Below, piece after piece: positions 9,642 to 17,846 of a DNA stretch of 64,000 bases. The notes beneath the pieces were generated by a model. It searched no databases and was not told the DNA's origin. It saw only the letters and a list, made by a program, of their open reading frames with translations. The position numbers were made by a program, and so were the translations under genes. The stretch lies in NCBI GenBank assembly GCA_963784995.1, contig CAWATZ010000002.1:1426001-1490000 (forward strand), in the 5' to 3' direction. Source of the stretch: CAWATZ01 sp963784995 (GTDB lineage: Bacteria > Planctomycetota > Planctomycetia > Gemmatales > Gemmataceae). The stretch's first letter is position 1; each line of letters begins with the position of its first letter.

Positions 9642-11087
9642 TCAGAACAGTTCGGCAATCGGCTCGCCGGTGTTGATCAGTTCGGCAATCGCGGCTGGCA
9701 GGGCCGAGGGAGTGATGCGCACCTCGCTCGCATTGAAGAGCGTGTGCAGCACAGTGGCCAGCAGGTGCTGCGGCCGGTAGGGCCTGGTGACCGCCTTTCT
9801 CCCCTGGGCGTCGGACTGACCGACGACCTGGCCCATCTTCAGACCGCCGCCGGCCAGCACCAGCGGCGTCAGGTCGGCATGGTGGCCGGTGCCGCCGTTC
9901 TTGCCCTTGGTCGGCGAACGGCCCATCTCGCCGGTGATGATCAGCAGGACCTTGTCCGACAGGCCGCGCTCCTGGAGGTCTTCGAGGAAGGCCGCGACGG
10001 CGTGATCGAGCTGCGGCCCGAGGAACGCCATGCCGGCCGGCACTCCGGGGTTGTTGCCGTCAGCGTGGAAATCCCAGCAGGAATCGAGGACGGTGACGAA
10101 GCCAGCCCCCGCCTCGCACAGCCGGCGGGCCAGCAGCATCTGCTTGCCCAGCAGGTTCGAGACCCGCGACTGGTTGACCAGCTTGTTGTAATTCTTGCCT
10201 CCCTTGTGGTAGTCGTCCATGTTGAACAGGTGGCTGGTGTCGTACTTCGCGATCGTCTTCGGATCTTCCTTCGACAGGTCGAACGCATCGGCGACGCCCT
10301 TGAGGAGGACGTCGTAGGCCTGCTGCTGGAAACCGTCGAGAGCCTCCAGCTCCCGGGTCTGTTCCAGCCGGCGCTTGAGCGAGTCCAGCTGCCCGAGCAG
10401 GCGCCGGCGGTCGTCGAATTGCTCGCGCGGCAGCCGCATTTCCAGGTTTTTCAGGAGCGTGGCCCCGCCCGCGGGCAGGAAGGCCTCGTAACTGCTGCCG
10501 ACCCCGCCGGCGGGGACGTAGTTCTTGAGGACGTAATCGTAGGTAAACGGGCCCGTGGGATTGTTCAGCTTCAGGTCCGGCTGGATCGACTCGGGAACGA
10601 GGACCAGGTTGGTCGGCACTCCGGTGCGCGGGTTCATGCTGCCCAGGGCCCGGGAGACGAGCGCTCCCATCGGTGACTTGAGGCGGTTGTTGCCGGTGAT
10701 GACCGGCAGCTGGTTATGGCCGCCGTCGCCGCTGCCGAAGGAGCGGACGACCGCCAGTCGATCGGCCAGGGCCGCCATCTTGGGGAAGGTGCCGCCAAAG
10801 GAGACGCCGGGCAGCCGGGTTTTCACCTCGCCGGTGCAGCTGCGATTGTTCTCCGGCACGTTCTGCTTGGGATCGAACGTCTCGATCTGCGGCGGTCCAC
10901 CCACCAGGAACAGCAGCACGACGGACCTGTCCTGGAACACGTTCCGTGCGGTAGCCGCTTGCGCCCGAGAAGCGAGCAGGCCGGGCAGCGACAGGCTGCC
11001 GAGGGCGAGGCTGCCGACGCGCAGCAATTCCCGGCGCGTGAGGCCCTGGCAGTGGCGCACGTGTTCGTTGGCAAAGAACGACAGCAT
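9642..11087 (-). CDS. DUF1501 Tat-exported sulfatase-like protein
   Basis: This 481-residue protein starts at the ATG at 11087 (AGGGGGGAAACC upstream). The same frame stays open further upstream, but that part is shadow sequence. The N-terminus carries a twin-arginine signal ('GLTRRELLRVGSLALGSLSL'). The DUF1501 fold is related to alkaline phosphatase/sulfatase; landmarks are 'FLVGGPPQIETFDPK', 'SFGSGDGGHNQLPVITGNN' and the C-terminal 'LIITGEMGRSP' and 'LVLAGGGLKMGQVVG'. The substrate is unknown. It is the immediate downstream partner of the DUF1501 gene at 11183-12580 and lies 66 bases upstream of the DUF1549 gene, probably in one operon. Confidence 0.9.
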   Translation of the reverse strand: MLSFFANEHVRHCQGLTRRELLRVGSLALGSLSLPGLLASRAQAATARNVFQDRSVVLLFLVGGPPQIETFDPKQNVPENNRSCTGEVKTRLPGVSFGGTFPKMAALADRLAVVRSFGSGDGGHNQLPVITGNNRLKSPMGALVSRALGSMNPRTGVPTNLVLVPESIQPDLKLNNPTGPFTYDYVLKNYVPAGGVGSSYEAFLPAGGATLLKNLEMRLPREQFDDRRRLLGQLDSLKRRLEQTRELEALDGFQQQAYDVLLKGVADAFDLSKEDPKTIAKYDTSHLFNMDDYHKGGKNYNKLVNQSRVSNLLGKQMLLARRLCEAGAGFVTVLDSCWDFHADGNNPGVPAGMAFLGPQLDHAVAAFLEDLQERGLSDKVLLIITGEMGRSPTKGKNGGTGHHADLTPLVLAGGGLKMGQVVGQSDAQGRKAVTRPYRPQHLLATVLHTLFNASEVRITPSALPAAIAELINTGEPIAELF

Positions 11088-11122
11088 GGTTTCCCCCCTG
11101 AGTAACAATCGAACCTGACCCC

Positions 11123-11184
11123 GACGAGCCGCCGGGTTTATCCCGGCGGTCTTCGGACGGCGGGGATAAACCCCGCTGCTCGTC
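11123..11184. repeat. Intergenic imperfect palindrome
   Basis: The left arm GACGAGCCGCCGGGTTTATC and the right arm GATAAACCCCGCTGCTCGTC form an imperfect inverted repeat (about 27 bp per arm) around a short GC-rich loop. It lies between two co-directional DUF1501 genes and overlaps the stop codon of the upstream one. Confidence 0.75.
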
Positions 11185-12580
11185 AAAACAGCGGCGTGAT
11201 CGGCCTGTCCGCACCGAGGACGTTGAGGACGTTGCTGGGCACGTCGCGTGCCAGACGCACCTGGCCGACGTCGAGGACCGTCTGCATCACGGTGGCGAGC
11301 AAATTCGCGGGCCCGTACTTCTCCGTCGCCGGGGCGCCGGCCTGGGCGTCGGACCGGCCGATCACCTGCCCCATCTTCAGGCCACCGCCGGCCAGGAGCA
11401 GGGGCGTCAGATTGCTCCAGTGGTCGCGACCGCCGTTCTTGTTGATCTTCGGCGTCCGGCCCATCTCGCCGGTGACGACCAGCAGGACCTTCTCGCTCAG
11501 TCCGCGCTGCTTGACGTCCTCCAGGAAGGCCGCCACGGCATGATCGACCTGCGGACCCAGCCACTTCATGCCGCCCAGCCCCTTGGGACTGTTGCCGTTG
11601 GAGTGCATGTCCCAGCCGGCGTCCATGACCGTCACAAAACCGCAGCCGGCCTCGACCAGCCGGCGGGCCAGCAGCATCTGCTTGCCCAGCAAGTTCGACG
11701 AGCGCCGCATGTCGCCCCATTTGTTGACCTCGGCCAGATCGAAGAGTTTGCTGGTGTCGTAGCGCTCGACCGTCTTCGGATCCTCCTTCGACAGATCGAA
11801 CGCATGGGCGATGCCGCGAACAATCACCTCGTAGGCCCGCTGCTCGTAGACCGAAGCGTCGTCCAGGGCATGCGTCTCTTCCACCCGGCGTCGGAAGGTG
11901 TCGAGCTGCCGGAGCAGTTCCCGCCGTTCGTCGAAGCGGTCGCGCGGCAGTTTCAGCTCCAGGTTGCGGCGCAGCTGGCCGCCGCCGGATGGATCGAAGA
12001 AGGCATAGTTCGCCCCGAGGTTGGTGCTGGCGGCGATCAGCTTCTGGAGCGCCTGGGTCTCGAAGTTCCCGGGCAGCTTGAGGTCAGGCGCGACCGCTTC
12101 CGGGGTAACGATCGTGTTACTGGGAATGCCCGTCCGGGGGTCGTTGGGCCCGGCGACGCGGGCATAAAGGCTCCCCATCGGCGTCTTGAGCGGGTTGCCG
12201 CCGGCCACGGAGACGTAGTTCTGGTGATCGCCGTTGTTGGAGGCGAACGAGCGCACCACCGCGATGCGGTTGGCGAGAGCGGCCAGTTTCGGGAAGGTGG
12301 CCCCGAAGGTGATGCCGGGTAGCGTGGTCTGCACTTCCCCGAAGATGGCCCGGACCGTGTCGGGCGCGGTCATCTTGGGATCAAAGGTCTCGATCTGCGA
12401 AGGTCCGCCCTGGAGGAAGAGGAAGACCACGGCCTTGTCGGTCGTCAGCCGGCCGGAGTCCCCGGCTCGCGCCCGCCAGGCGAACAGATCGGAAAGGCCC
12501 AGCCCTCCCAAGGCCAGGCTGCCGATCCGAAGGAAGTCACGCCGGCTGCGGAGGGCCGCTGGAGCAGAAAGAGTAAACAT
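11183..12580 (-). CDS. DUF1501 Tat-exported sulfatase-like protein
   Basis: This 465-residue protein has a twin-arginine signal ('RRDFLRIGSLALGGLGLSD') and the full DUF1501 core: 'FLFLQGGPSQIETFDPK', 'SFASNNGDHQNYVSVAGGN', 'MLLARRLVEAGCGFVTVMDAG', 'VVTGEMGRTPKINKNGGRDH' and 'LLLAGGGLKMGQVIG'. It is clearly paralogous to the neighbour at 9642-11087 (same landmark order, same C-terminal rhythm), suggesting local duplication. Its stop lies inside the palindrome at 11123-11184. It probably heads the three-gene minus-strand unit ending at 6957. The biochemical role is unknown; the fold suggests a periplasmic hydrolase. Confidence 0.9.
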   Translation of the reverse strand: MFTLSAPAALRSRRDFLRIGSLALGGLGLSDLFAWRARAGDSGRLTTDKAVVFLFLQGGPSQIETFDPKMTAPDTVRAIFGEVQTTLPGITFGATFPKLAALANRIAVVRSFASNNGDHQNYVSVAGGNPLKTPMGSLYARVAGPNDPRTGIPSNTIVTPEAVAPDLKLPGNFETQALQKLIAASTNLGANYAFFDPSGGGQLRRNLELKLPRDRFDERRELLRQLDTFRRRVEETHALDDASVYEQRAYEVIVRGIAHAFDLSKEDPKTVERYDTSKLFDLAEVNKWGDMRRSSNLLGKQMLLARRLVEAGCGFVTVMDAGWDMHSNGNSPKGLGGMKWLGPQVDHAVAAFLEDVKQRGLSEKVLLVVTGEMGRTPKINKNGGRDHWSNLTPLLLAGGGLKMGQVIGRSDAQAGAPATEKYGPANLLATVMQTVLDVGQVRLARDVPSNVLNVLGADRPITPLF

Positions 12581-12840
12581 CGCTTGACCTCAAGTGGAGG
12601 TTGTTTCAATCCGTTTTCCGAACCGGAGGCTACGAAAACAAGCCGTCTCCTTCGAGGACCAGGCAGGTCAGGCAGGAATCCCTTGAGGAAGGCTCCTCGG
12701 GTGGTAGGCTGTCAGCGGGGAGGCCTGCTGGGCAACAGGCCCTTTCTCTACCAGGTACAGTAAATCGGGAGAGAAGACAAGCAAATTCCTGGTCCGCTCA
12801 CCTGGATTGTGGGAAGCAGGGACCGTGGAAGGAGCGAGGA

Positions 12841-12935
12841 CGGGAGTGTATGGGAATCGAACCCACCGAGAGCCTTTGTCAAACCCCCCACTGGTTTTGA
12901 AGACCAGGGCCCACACCAGTAGTGCAAACACTCCC
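12841..12935 (-). tRNA. selC: tRNA-Sec (anticodon UCA)
   Basis: This 95-base tRNA has the features that separate tRNA-Sec from tRNA-Ser. The acceptor stem is 8 bp (GGGAGTGT with ACACTCCC) over a 5-bp T stem (GTGGG with CCCAT around TTCGATT). The anticodon stem CTGGT/ACCAG encloses the loop CTTCAAA, giving anticodon TCA, and the variable arm is long. The anticodon arm closely resembles E. coli selC. The discriminator is G and CCA is not encoded. It reads UGA as selenocysteine with SelB and a SECIS element. The flanks (12581-12840 and 12936-13142) show no gene. Confidence 0.9.
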
Positions 12936-13142
12936 AGAGCCTTGTTTTTCAGCGGAAACCGCTGAAATCACAGGGCTTTGTGATTCTACCGCGTCCGCTG
13001 CCGATCGTCCACCTGCGCCTGACGCGCTGTCCTGACCACGCTCGCCTGGAAGCAATCGCGTCCAAAGACTGGTCGGAGTTTCCCTTGTCGGCAGCAGCCG
13101 GAAGCATTATCGTGGCAAAGAATGGCCAACCGTGAGGACTGC

Positions 13143-14578
13143 ATGGTAACCAGGCACGCATCCGCCTCCTGCTCTGGACCGCTGGACCGCCGTACCTGGC
13201 TCAAAATCGGCGGTCTGAGTCTGGGTGCGCTGGTGACTGGCCTTGAACCCACCCTGGCCCGCCTGTTCGCCGCCGAGGAAACTCGCGCCCCCGGCCGGGC
13301 AGGCTCAGCAAGGACTTCTCGGTGATCCTGTTCTGGGCCAACGGCGGGCCCAGCCACCTGGACACCTTCGACCTCAAGCCGGACGCCCCGGCCGAGATCC
13401 GTGGCCCGTTCCGGCCCACGCGCACCAACGTGCCGGGCCTGGAAATCAACGAACTGTTGCCGACCCTGGCGAAGATGGCCGACAAGTTCGCGCTGGTCCG
13501 CAGTCTGCACCACAACCGAGCCGAGCACTCCGGCGGCACACATCGGTTCCTGACCGGCTATCCCTCGATCGCGGCCAACCTCCAGAACGCGGAATACCCG
13601 GACGTCGGCTCCATTGTCGCCAGGCAGTTCGCGCACCAGGCCGGGGAAGTGCCGCTGTACGTCGGCAACACCAAGTTCTATGGCGGCGGCCCCGGCTACC
13701 TGGGCCCCGCCTGCGCTCCCTTCATGCCGGGTCCCAATCCCCTCTCGTCCACCGGCAACAATACCTACGATCCGGTGCCCCTGTACCTGACTCCGGAGGG
13801 TCAGGCGAGCTTGCTCCTTGCCTCGGACGCCACGCTCACGCTGCGCCGACGGCACGCACTGCTGCGGTCGCTGGACGCCCTGCCGCGGATGCTGGACCGG
13901 CCGGAGCCGCTGACGGCGTTCGATGGCTTCCAGAAGCAAGCGGTGGAGATTCTCGCCGGCCCCCGGACGCGGGCGGCGTTTGACCTGTCGCGCGAGCATC
14001 CCCGGACGCGGGCCCGCTACGGCGACACCCATTGGGGCAAGAGCCTGCTGACCGCCCGCCGACTGGTCGAGGCCGGCGTTCGCTTTGTGCAGTGCCAGGC
14101 CGGTTTCCGTCTGCGACCGGAGATCGGCCGTACCAGCAACTGGGACGACCATTCGGTCAACTCCGACATCTTCAAGGCCTACCAGGCAAAGCTGCCGTTC
14201 TTCGATCACGCCGTGTCGGCGCTGATCGAGGACCTGTACCAGCGCGGCCTGGATCGGCACGTGCTGTTCCTCTTTTGTGGGGAGTTCGGCCGGACCCCGC
14301 GCATCGAACACCAGGACGCCAGCCGCCGGCCAGGCCGGGACCACTGGCCGCGAGCCATGAGCGTGCTGCTCGCGGGTGGCGGCCTGAAGATGGGCCAGGT
14401 TGTCGGCAGCACCAACGCCCGCGGGGAGGAGCCGAAGCGGCGGGCGATGAACAGCAATTGCCTGCTGGCCACGATCTACCACCGGTTTGGCATTGCCGTC
14501 ACCCACGTCTACCACGATCGGACAGGCCGGCCCATTCCCATCCTCCAGGAAGGCGAACCCATCGCCGAACTCCTTTGA
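13143..14578 (+). CDS. DUF1501 Tat-exported protein, frameshifted near 13300
   Basis: The ATG at 13143 follows GAGGACTGC and begins a Tat-type N-terminus ('LDRRTWLKIGGLSLGALVTG'). This frame closes at 13325. Translating the next frame from about 13300 gives 'LSKDFSVILFWANGGPSHLD', the standard DUF1501 continuation, which then runs intact to 14578. The break lies after a CCCCC run. Core landmarks: 'FWANGGPSHLDTFDLKPDA', 'LHHNRAEHSGGTHRFLTGYP', 'LFLFCGEFGRTPRIEH', 'VLLAGGGLKMGQVVGSTNA'. It stands alone on the plus strand and belongs to a different DUF1501 subgroup from the two genes upstream ('HRAEHSGG' type, with a 'RDHWP' motif). It is probably a functional gene if the indel is a sequencing error. 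Confidence 0.85.
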
Positions 14579-14706
14579 CGAGCCTGCAACTCGATTTGCC
14601 GCCCGGTGTTTAAAGACGTACAGTGACCCTCGACAGTGAAGAGTGTGCGCGACTGCAGCGTCTGAAGGTTGGGAAGATCCGCGGCCAGACACGCAAGGAG
14701 AGGAGC

Positions 14707-15423
14707 ATGCGACGGTGGCGAACCCGTGGAGGGAGTGTCCTTATCCTGGGGATGCTCGGCACCTGCCTGCTGGCCGAGCCCACGGAGAAGGGGTACTCTC
14801 CGGTGACTCCGCCAGCCGCGCTCCAGGCCGCTCTGCACCTGGAACTCAAGGTGATAGAGAACTGGATCGACGACAAGGACTTCACCTCCGCCGTCCAGAG
14901 TTCCCAGGGATTGGCGAGTCTGGCCCACCTCCATGGCCACCAGGGAAGTGAACCAGCCTGGCGGGCGAAAACGCGCGAGCTGGCAAACGCCTGTTCCCAC
15001 CTGACGAGCGCGGCCAGGAACAAGGACGCAGGCGAGTGCTCGCGCCTGGTCAAGGAGTGCCGCCGGCTCCTGGACGAGCTGGCGAAGACCCCGTCTGGCA
15101 GCCCCGGCTCCGGAAAGGACTTCAAGCCGGCCGGATCGACCGCGACGTGGATGAGGCTGATGGATGGGGCCTACAGCGATGCCAAAACCGCGCGCACTCC
15201 GGAGGAACTGGAGGGGCTGGCCGGTGCTCTCGCCGAGGAGGTGAACGCCTATCAATACGCCCGCGCTGACGCCCAATGGCGGCAGTTCTGTCAGGAGGTC
15301 CGCTCGTCGGCCCTCGCCGCCGCCGACAAGGCCAAGGCCAAAGACCTCGCTGCAGCCAAGGTTGCCCTGAAGGCCGCCTACCGCGGCTGCGAGGCCTGCC
15401 ACGATCGTTCCCGAAAGAAGTGA
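14707..15423 (+). CDS. Cytochrome c'-like secreted protein with one C-terminal haem site
   Basis: This 238-residue protein starts at the ATG at 14707, directly after AAGGAGAGGAGC; an ATG at 14623 in frame lacks such a site. A signal peptide ('GGSVLILGMLGTCLLAEP') is followed by two similar helical halves (about residues 45-135 and 145-236). The second half ends 'AAYRGCEACHDRSRKK', a C-x-x-C-H motif at the extreme C-terminus, exactly where class II cytochrome c' binds haem. The first half is helical in the same pattern but lacks the motif. A periplasmic electron- or gas-binding role is plausible. It precedes the DUF3500 gene by 45 bases and is probably co-transcribed. Confidence 0.7.
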   Translation: MRRWRTRGGSVLILGMLGTCLLAEPTEKGYSPVTPPAALQAALHLELKVIENWIDDKDFTSAVQSSQGLASLAHLHGHQGSEPAWRAKTRELANACSHLTSAARNKDAGECSRLVKECRRLLDELAKTPSGSPGSGKDFKPAGSTATWMRLMDGAYSDAKTARTPEELEGLAGALAEEVNAYQYARADAQWRQFCQEVRSSALAAADKAKAKDLAAAKVALKAAYRGCEACHDRSRKK

Positions 15424-15468
15424 GCCCTTCCCCAAGGGAAACATACACCAACGACAAGGGAGATTACG

Positions 15469-16527
15469 ATGGAAAGCAACAAGGTGACGTGTCCGGATTG
15501 CGGCGATCGCGTGGAGGTCAACCACGTGGACCGGCGTGGGTTCCTCGCCACGCTGGGAGCAACAGCCGTTGCCGGCGCGCTGCCGCTGTGGGCGGTGCCG
15601 AAGCTCGAGGCAGCTCCGACACCGGATTCGACGGCGGAGAAGCTGGTCAAGACGCTGTATGAGAAGCTGAGCGACGAGCAGAAGAAGGCGGTCTGCTTCG
15701 ACTGGGATTACAAGGACGCACGGGGGCTGCTCCGGACCCACGTCTCCAACAACTGGCAGATCACCAAAAAGTCGGTGGATAGTCCCTTCTACACCCGCGA
15801 ACAGCGCGACCTGATCTACGAGATCTTCAAGGGCGTGTTCAATCCCGAGTGGCACAAGAAGCTCCTCAAGCAGCTCAAGGACGATTCAAACGGCGACTTC
15901 GGGCATCAGCAGAGCATCGCCATCTTCGGCAAGCCGGGCAGCGGCAAGTTCCAGTTCGTGATGACCGGCCGGCACATGACGATCCGGGCCGACGGCGACA
16001 GCGAGCAGGGGGTGGCGCTGGGTGGGCCGATCTTCCACGGGCACGCCGCCAGCGGTTTCACGGAGAAGGTCCATCACCCGGACAACATCTTCTGGCACCA
16101 GGCCTTGCTGGCCAACAAGGTGTACACCATCCTCGACGGCAAGCAGCAGGAGAAGGCGCTGGTGTCGCGCCGGCCGGCGGAGGCCGCGGTCGGCTTCCGC
16201 GGCAAGGACGGCAAGTTCCCGGGACTGCTGGTTGCGGACATGAGCAAGGACCAGAAGTCAGCGGTGCTGACGGTGCTGACTAGCTTGCTGGCGCCGTATC
16301 GCCAGGAGGACCGCGACAAGGTGACGGAGTGCCTGAAGAAGTACGGCGGGCTCGACAAGTGCAGCCTGGCCTTCTACAAGGAAGGCGACCTCGGCGACGA
16401 TGGCGAGTGGGACAACTGGCGGCTGGAAGGACCGGCGTTCGTGTGGTACTTCCGCGGCACGCCCCACGTCCACATCTGGATCAACGTGGCTGAGGACTCC
16501 TCGATTCCGCTGAACGCCAAAGGATAA
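15469..16527 (+). CDS. DUF3500 domain protein with N-terminal zinc ribbon-like motif and Tat signal
   Basis: This is a 352-residue protein. A short 'TCPDCGDRVEVNHVD' cysteine pair precedes 'RRGFLATLGATAVAGALPLW', a twin-arginine signal, so the cysteines may lie in the n-region. The mature part matches DUF3500: 'LYEKLSDEQKKAVCFDWDY', 'FQFVMTGRHMTIRADGDS', 'GGPIFHGHAASGFTEKVHH', 'RGTPHVHIWINV'. Conserved histidines (GRH, FHGH, HVHIW) suggest a metal site, but no activity is known for the family. It follows the cytochrome c'-like gene by 45 bases, suggesting an exported redox pair. A family palindrome sits just after its stop. Confidence 0.85.
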   Translation: MESNKVTCPDCGDRVEVNHVDRRGFLATLGATAVAGALPLWAVPKLEAAPTPDSTAEKLVKTLYEKLSDEQKKAVCFDWDYKDARGLLRTHVSNNWQITKKSVDSPFYTREQRDLIYEIFKGVFNPEWHKKLLKQLKDDSNGDFGHQQSIAIFGKPGSGKFQFVMTGRHMTIRADGDSEQGVALGGPIFHGHAASGFTEKVHHPDNIFWHQALLANKVYTILDGKQQEKALVSRRPAEAAVGFRGKDGKFPGLLVADMSKDQKSAVLTVLTSLLAPYRQEDRDKVTECLKKYGGLDKCSLAFYKEGDLGDDGEWDNWRLEGPAFVWYFRGTPHVHIWINVAEDSSIPLNAKG

Positions 16528-16535
16528 GAGGCACG

Positions 16536-16621
16536 AACAGCAAGGCGAGCGGCGCGGCGTCAGCCCGCCGGTATAAAGCCCTGCACCGGCGGGCTGACGC
16601 CGCGCCGCTCGCCTTGCTGTT
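16536..16621. repeat. Long palindrome, GCGAGCGGCGCGGCG-core family, copy 1
   Basis: Perfect 37-bp arms (16536-16572 and 16585-16621) flank a 12-base loop, between two convergent genes. The arm begins AACAGCAAGGCGAGCGGCGC and ends CAGCCCGCCGGT. The same core recurs at 21918-22008 and 58945-59013. Confidence 0.92.
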
Positions 16622-16655
16622 AACCCGCCGGTAAGGGCTTTCCAGCTCGCAGCCA

Positions 16656-17756
16656 TCACGGCACGCCATAGTGCTGCTTCAGGAACCGCAGATACTCCGC
16701 CTCCCTCTTGCGATCCTGGAACTGGAAGACCGAGTGAATGCCCTGCAGCGACAGCCGGGAGCCCATCGTGCTGACAATGGCACCGCCGCTCACGGCGCCG
16801 ACGGTGGCGCCGACGGCAACGCCAATGGGCACGCCCGCCGGGCCGAAGATCGCGCCAATGAAGCCGCCGGCGATGGCGCCGGCCTTGGCGCCCGCCCAGC
16901 CGCCGGCCGCTCCGCCCGCCAGGCCGCCCACGAAATGCACCTGGTTGCGGGTAAAGGCCCGATCGGTCATGTAGCCGCACTGCCATTGCCAGAACGCGAA
17001 CCCCTCGTAGGCCGCCAGCGCGCTGAGGCCGACCGGCCCGGTCCACTGACCCACCGCCGACAACACTGGCCCGCCCGCCGTCGCCGGAGCAATGCCGACG
17101 ACCAGGCTGCGGCTGCTGTCGGCTGCCAGCAAGCCCAGCAGCACCGCTTGCGTGCTGGTCTTGCCCACGGCAAACAGCTCCTCCTCGGGAGTCCCGACCT
17201 TGCCGGCCAAAACTTGTAAATCCCGGGCCATCCCCTGGGCGATGTCTTCCAGAAACCGGTCCAGTCCCGGCGAGCTGCTCGGCGGCGGGGCGAAGGAACC
17301 GAACGGCAGGGCGACGTCCACAGACAGCCGGGACACGCGGGGCCCGCTGTCGCTGCTCTGCCGCAGCCGGGCCTGCACCGATTCGGTCCAGGCCCGTACC
17401 TGGACCAGATTGAGCCGGCGATCGTGGAACAGGGCCAGTTCAGTTTGCAGCTGGCGGATCATTTCCGGAGACAGCCCTGTCGGAGAGGGCTGGCGTGGGT
17501 CGGCTCCTTTGCGATGCAGGGCCCGCTCGATCCGCTGCTCGGCCGAGGGACTTGCTCCTCCGGGCCAGGGTCCAGCGCCAAGTTCGGCCAGCAGGGTTTG
17601 CTGTTCTCGTGCGGTCCGGATGGGTGCGTACGGGGGAGGGGGAGGAGCGAGGGGCGGCTCATCCTCCAGGGACGGGAGGAGCGAATCTCCGCCCGCCAGC
17701 AAGGCCGGGAAGAGCAGGACGGCAAGGAGAACGATGGCGCGGGGAGAACGAGACAT
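16656..17756 (-). CDS. Exported glycine-zipper protein, function unknown
   Basis: This 366-residue protein starts at 17756 (GGAG 6 bases upstream). A signal peptide ('AIVLLAVLLFPALLAGGDS') and a proline-rich linker lead to a helical middle. About 60 residues near the C-terminus follow, with repeated small-residue patterns ('GGLAGGAAGGWAGAKAGAIAG', 'GVPIGVAVGATVGAVSGGAI'), a glycine zipper typical of membrane-inserting segments. The C-terminus ('QDRKREAEYLRFLKQHYGV') is charged. No enzyme family is recognised. It lies downstream of the lipoprotein gene at 17847 with only a palindrome between them, so both may form one envelope module. Confidence 0.72.
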   Translation of the reverse strand: MSRSPRAIVLLAVLLFPALLAGGDSLLPSLEDEPPLAPPPPPYAPIRTAREQQTLLAELGAGPWPGGASPSAEQRIERALHRKGADPRQPSPTGLSPEMIRQLQTELALFHDRRLNLVQVRAWTESVQARLRQSSDSGPRVSRLSVDVALPFGSFAPPPSSSPGLDRFLEDIAQGMARDLQVLAGKVGTPEEELFAVGKTSTQAVLLGLLAADSSRSLVVGIAPATAGGPVLSAVGQWTGPVGLSALAAYEGFAFWQWQCGYMTDRAFTRNQVHFVGGLAGGAAGGWAGAKAGAIAGGFIGAIFGPAGVPIGVAVGATVGAVSGGAIVSTMGSRLSLQGIHSVFQFQDRKREAEYLRFLKQHYGVP

Positions 17757-17774
17757 CGGTGGCTCCTTCGGCCT

Positions 17775-17840
17775 GGCGAACCGGCTGCGTTAGCTGCCGG
17801 GTGGCCGGGTCTACCCGGCAGCTAACGCAGCCGGTTCGCC
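17775..17840. repeat. Long intergenic palindrome
   Basis: Perfect 28-bp arms (17775-17802 and 17813-17840; arm starts GGCGAACCGGCTGCGTTAGC) enclose a 10-base loop between two co-directional minus-strand genes. There is no U-run. Its core is different from the other palindromes of the window, but the architecture is the same. Confidence 0.92.
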
Positions 17841-17846
17841 CGACGC

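Noticed and set aside
8520..10676. 718-codon plus-strand ORF across the DUF1549/DUF1501 junction
   Set aside because: It spans two real minus-strand genes with clear domains and itself shows no recognisable family; a typical GC-rich antisense frame.
13300..13330. In-frame TGA at the end of the first DUF1501 fragment as a possible selenocysteine codon
   Set aside because: Although selC is adjacent, reading through this TGA leads into the wrong frame; the downstream DUF1501 sequence is one base off, so this is an indel and not recoding.
16536..16621. Palindromes as ordinary intrinsic terminators
   Set aside because: Stems are far longer than needed and lack the following T-run on either strand; the two real terminators in the window (27397 and 36606) look quite different.
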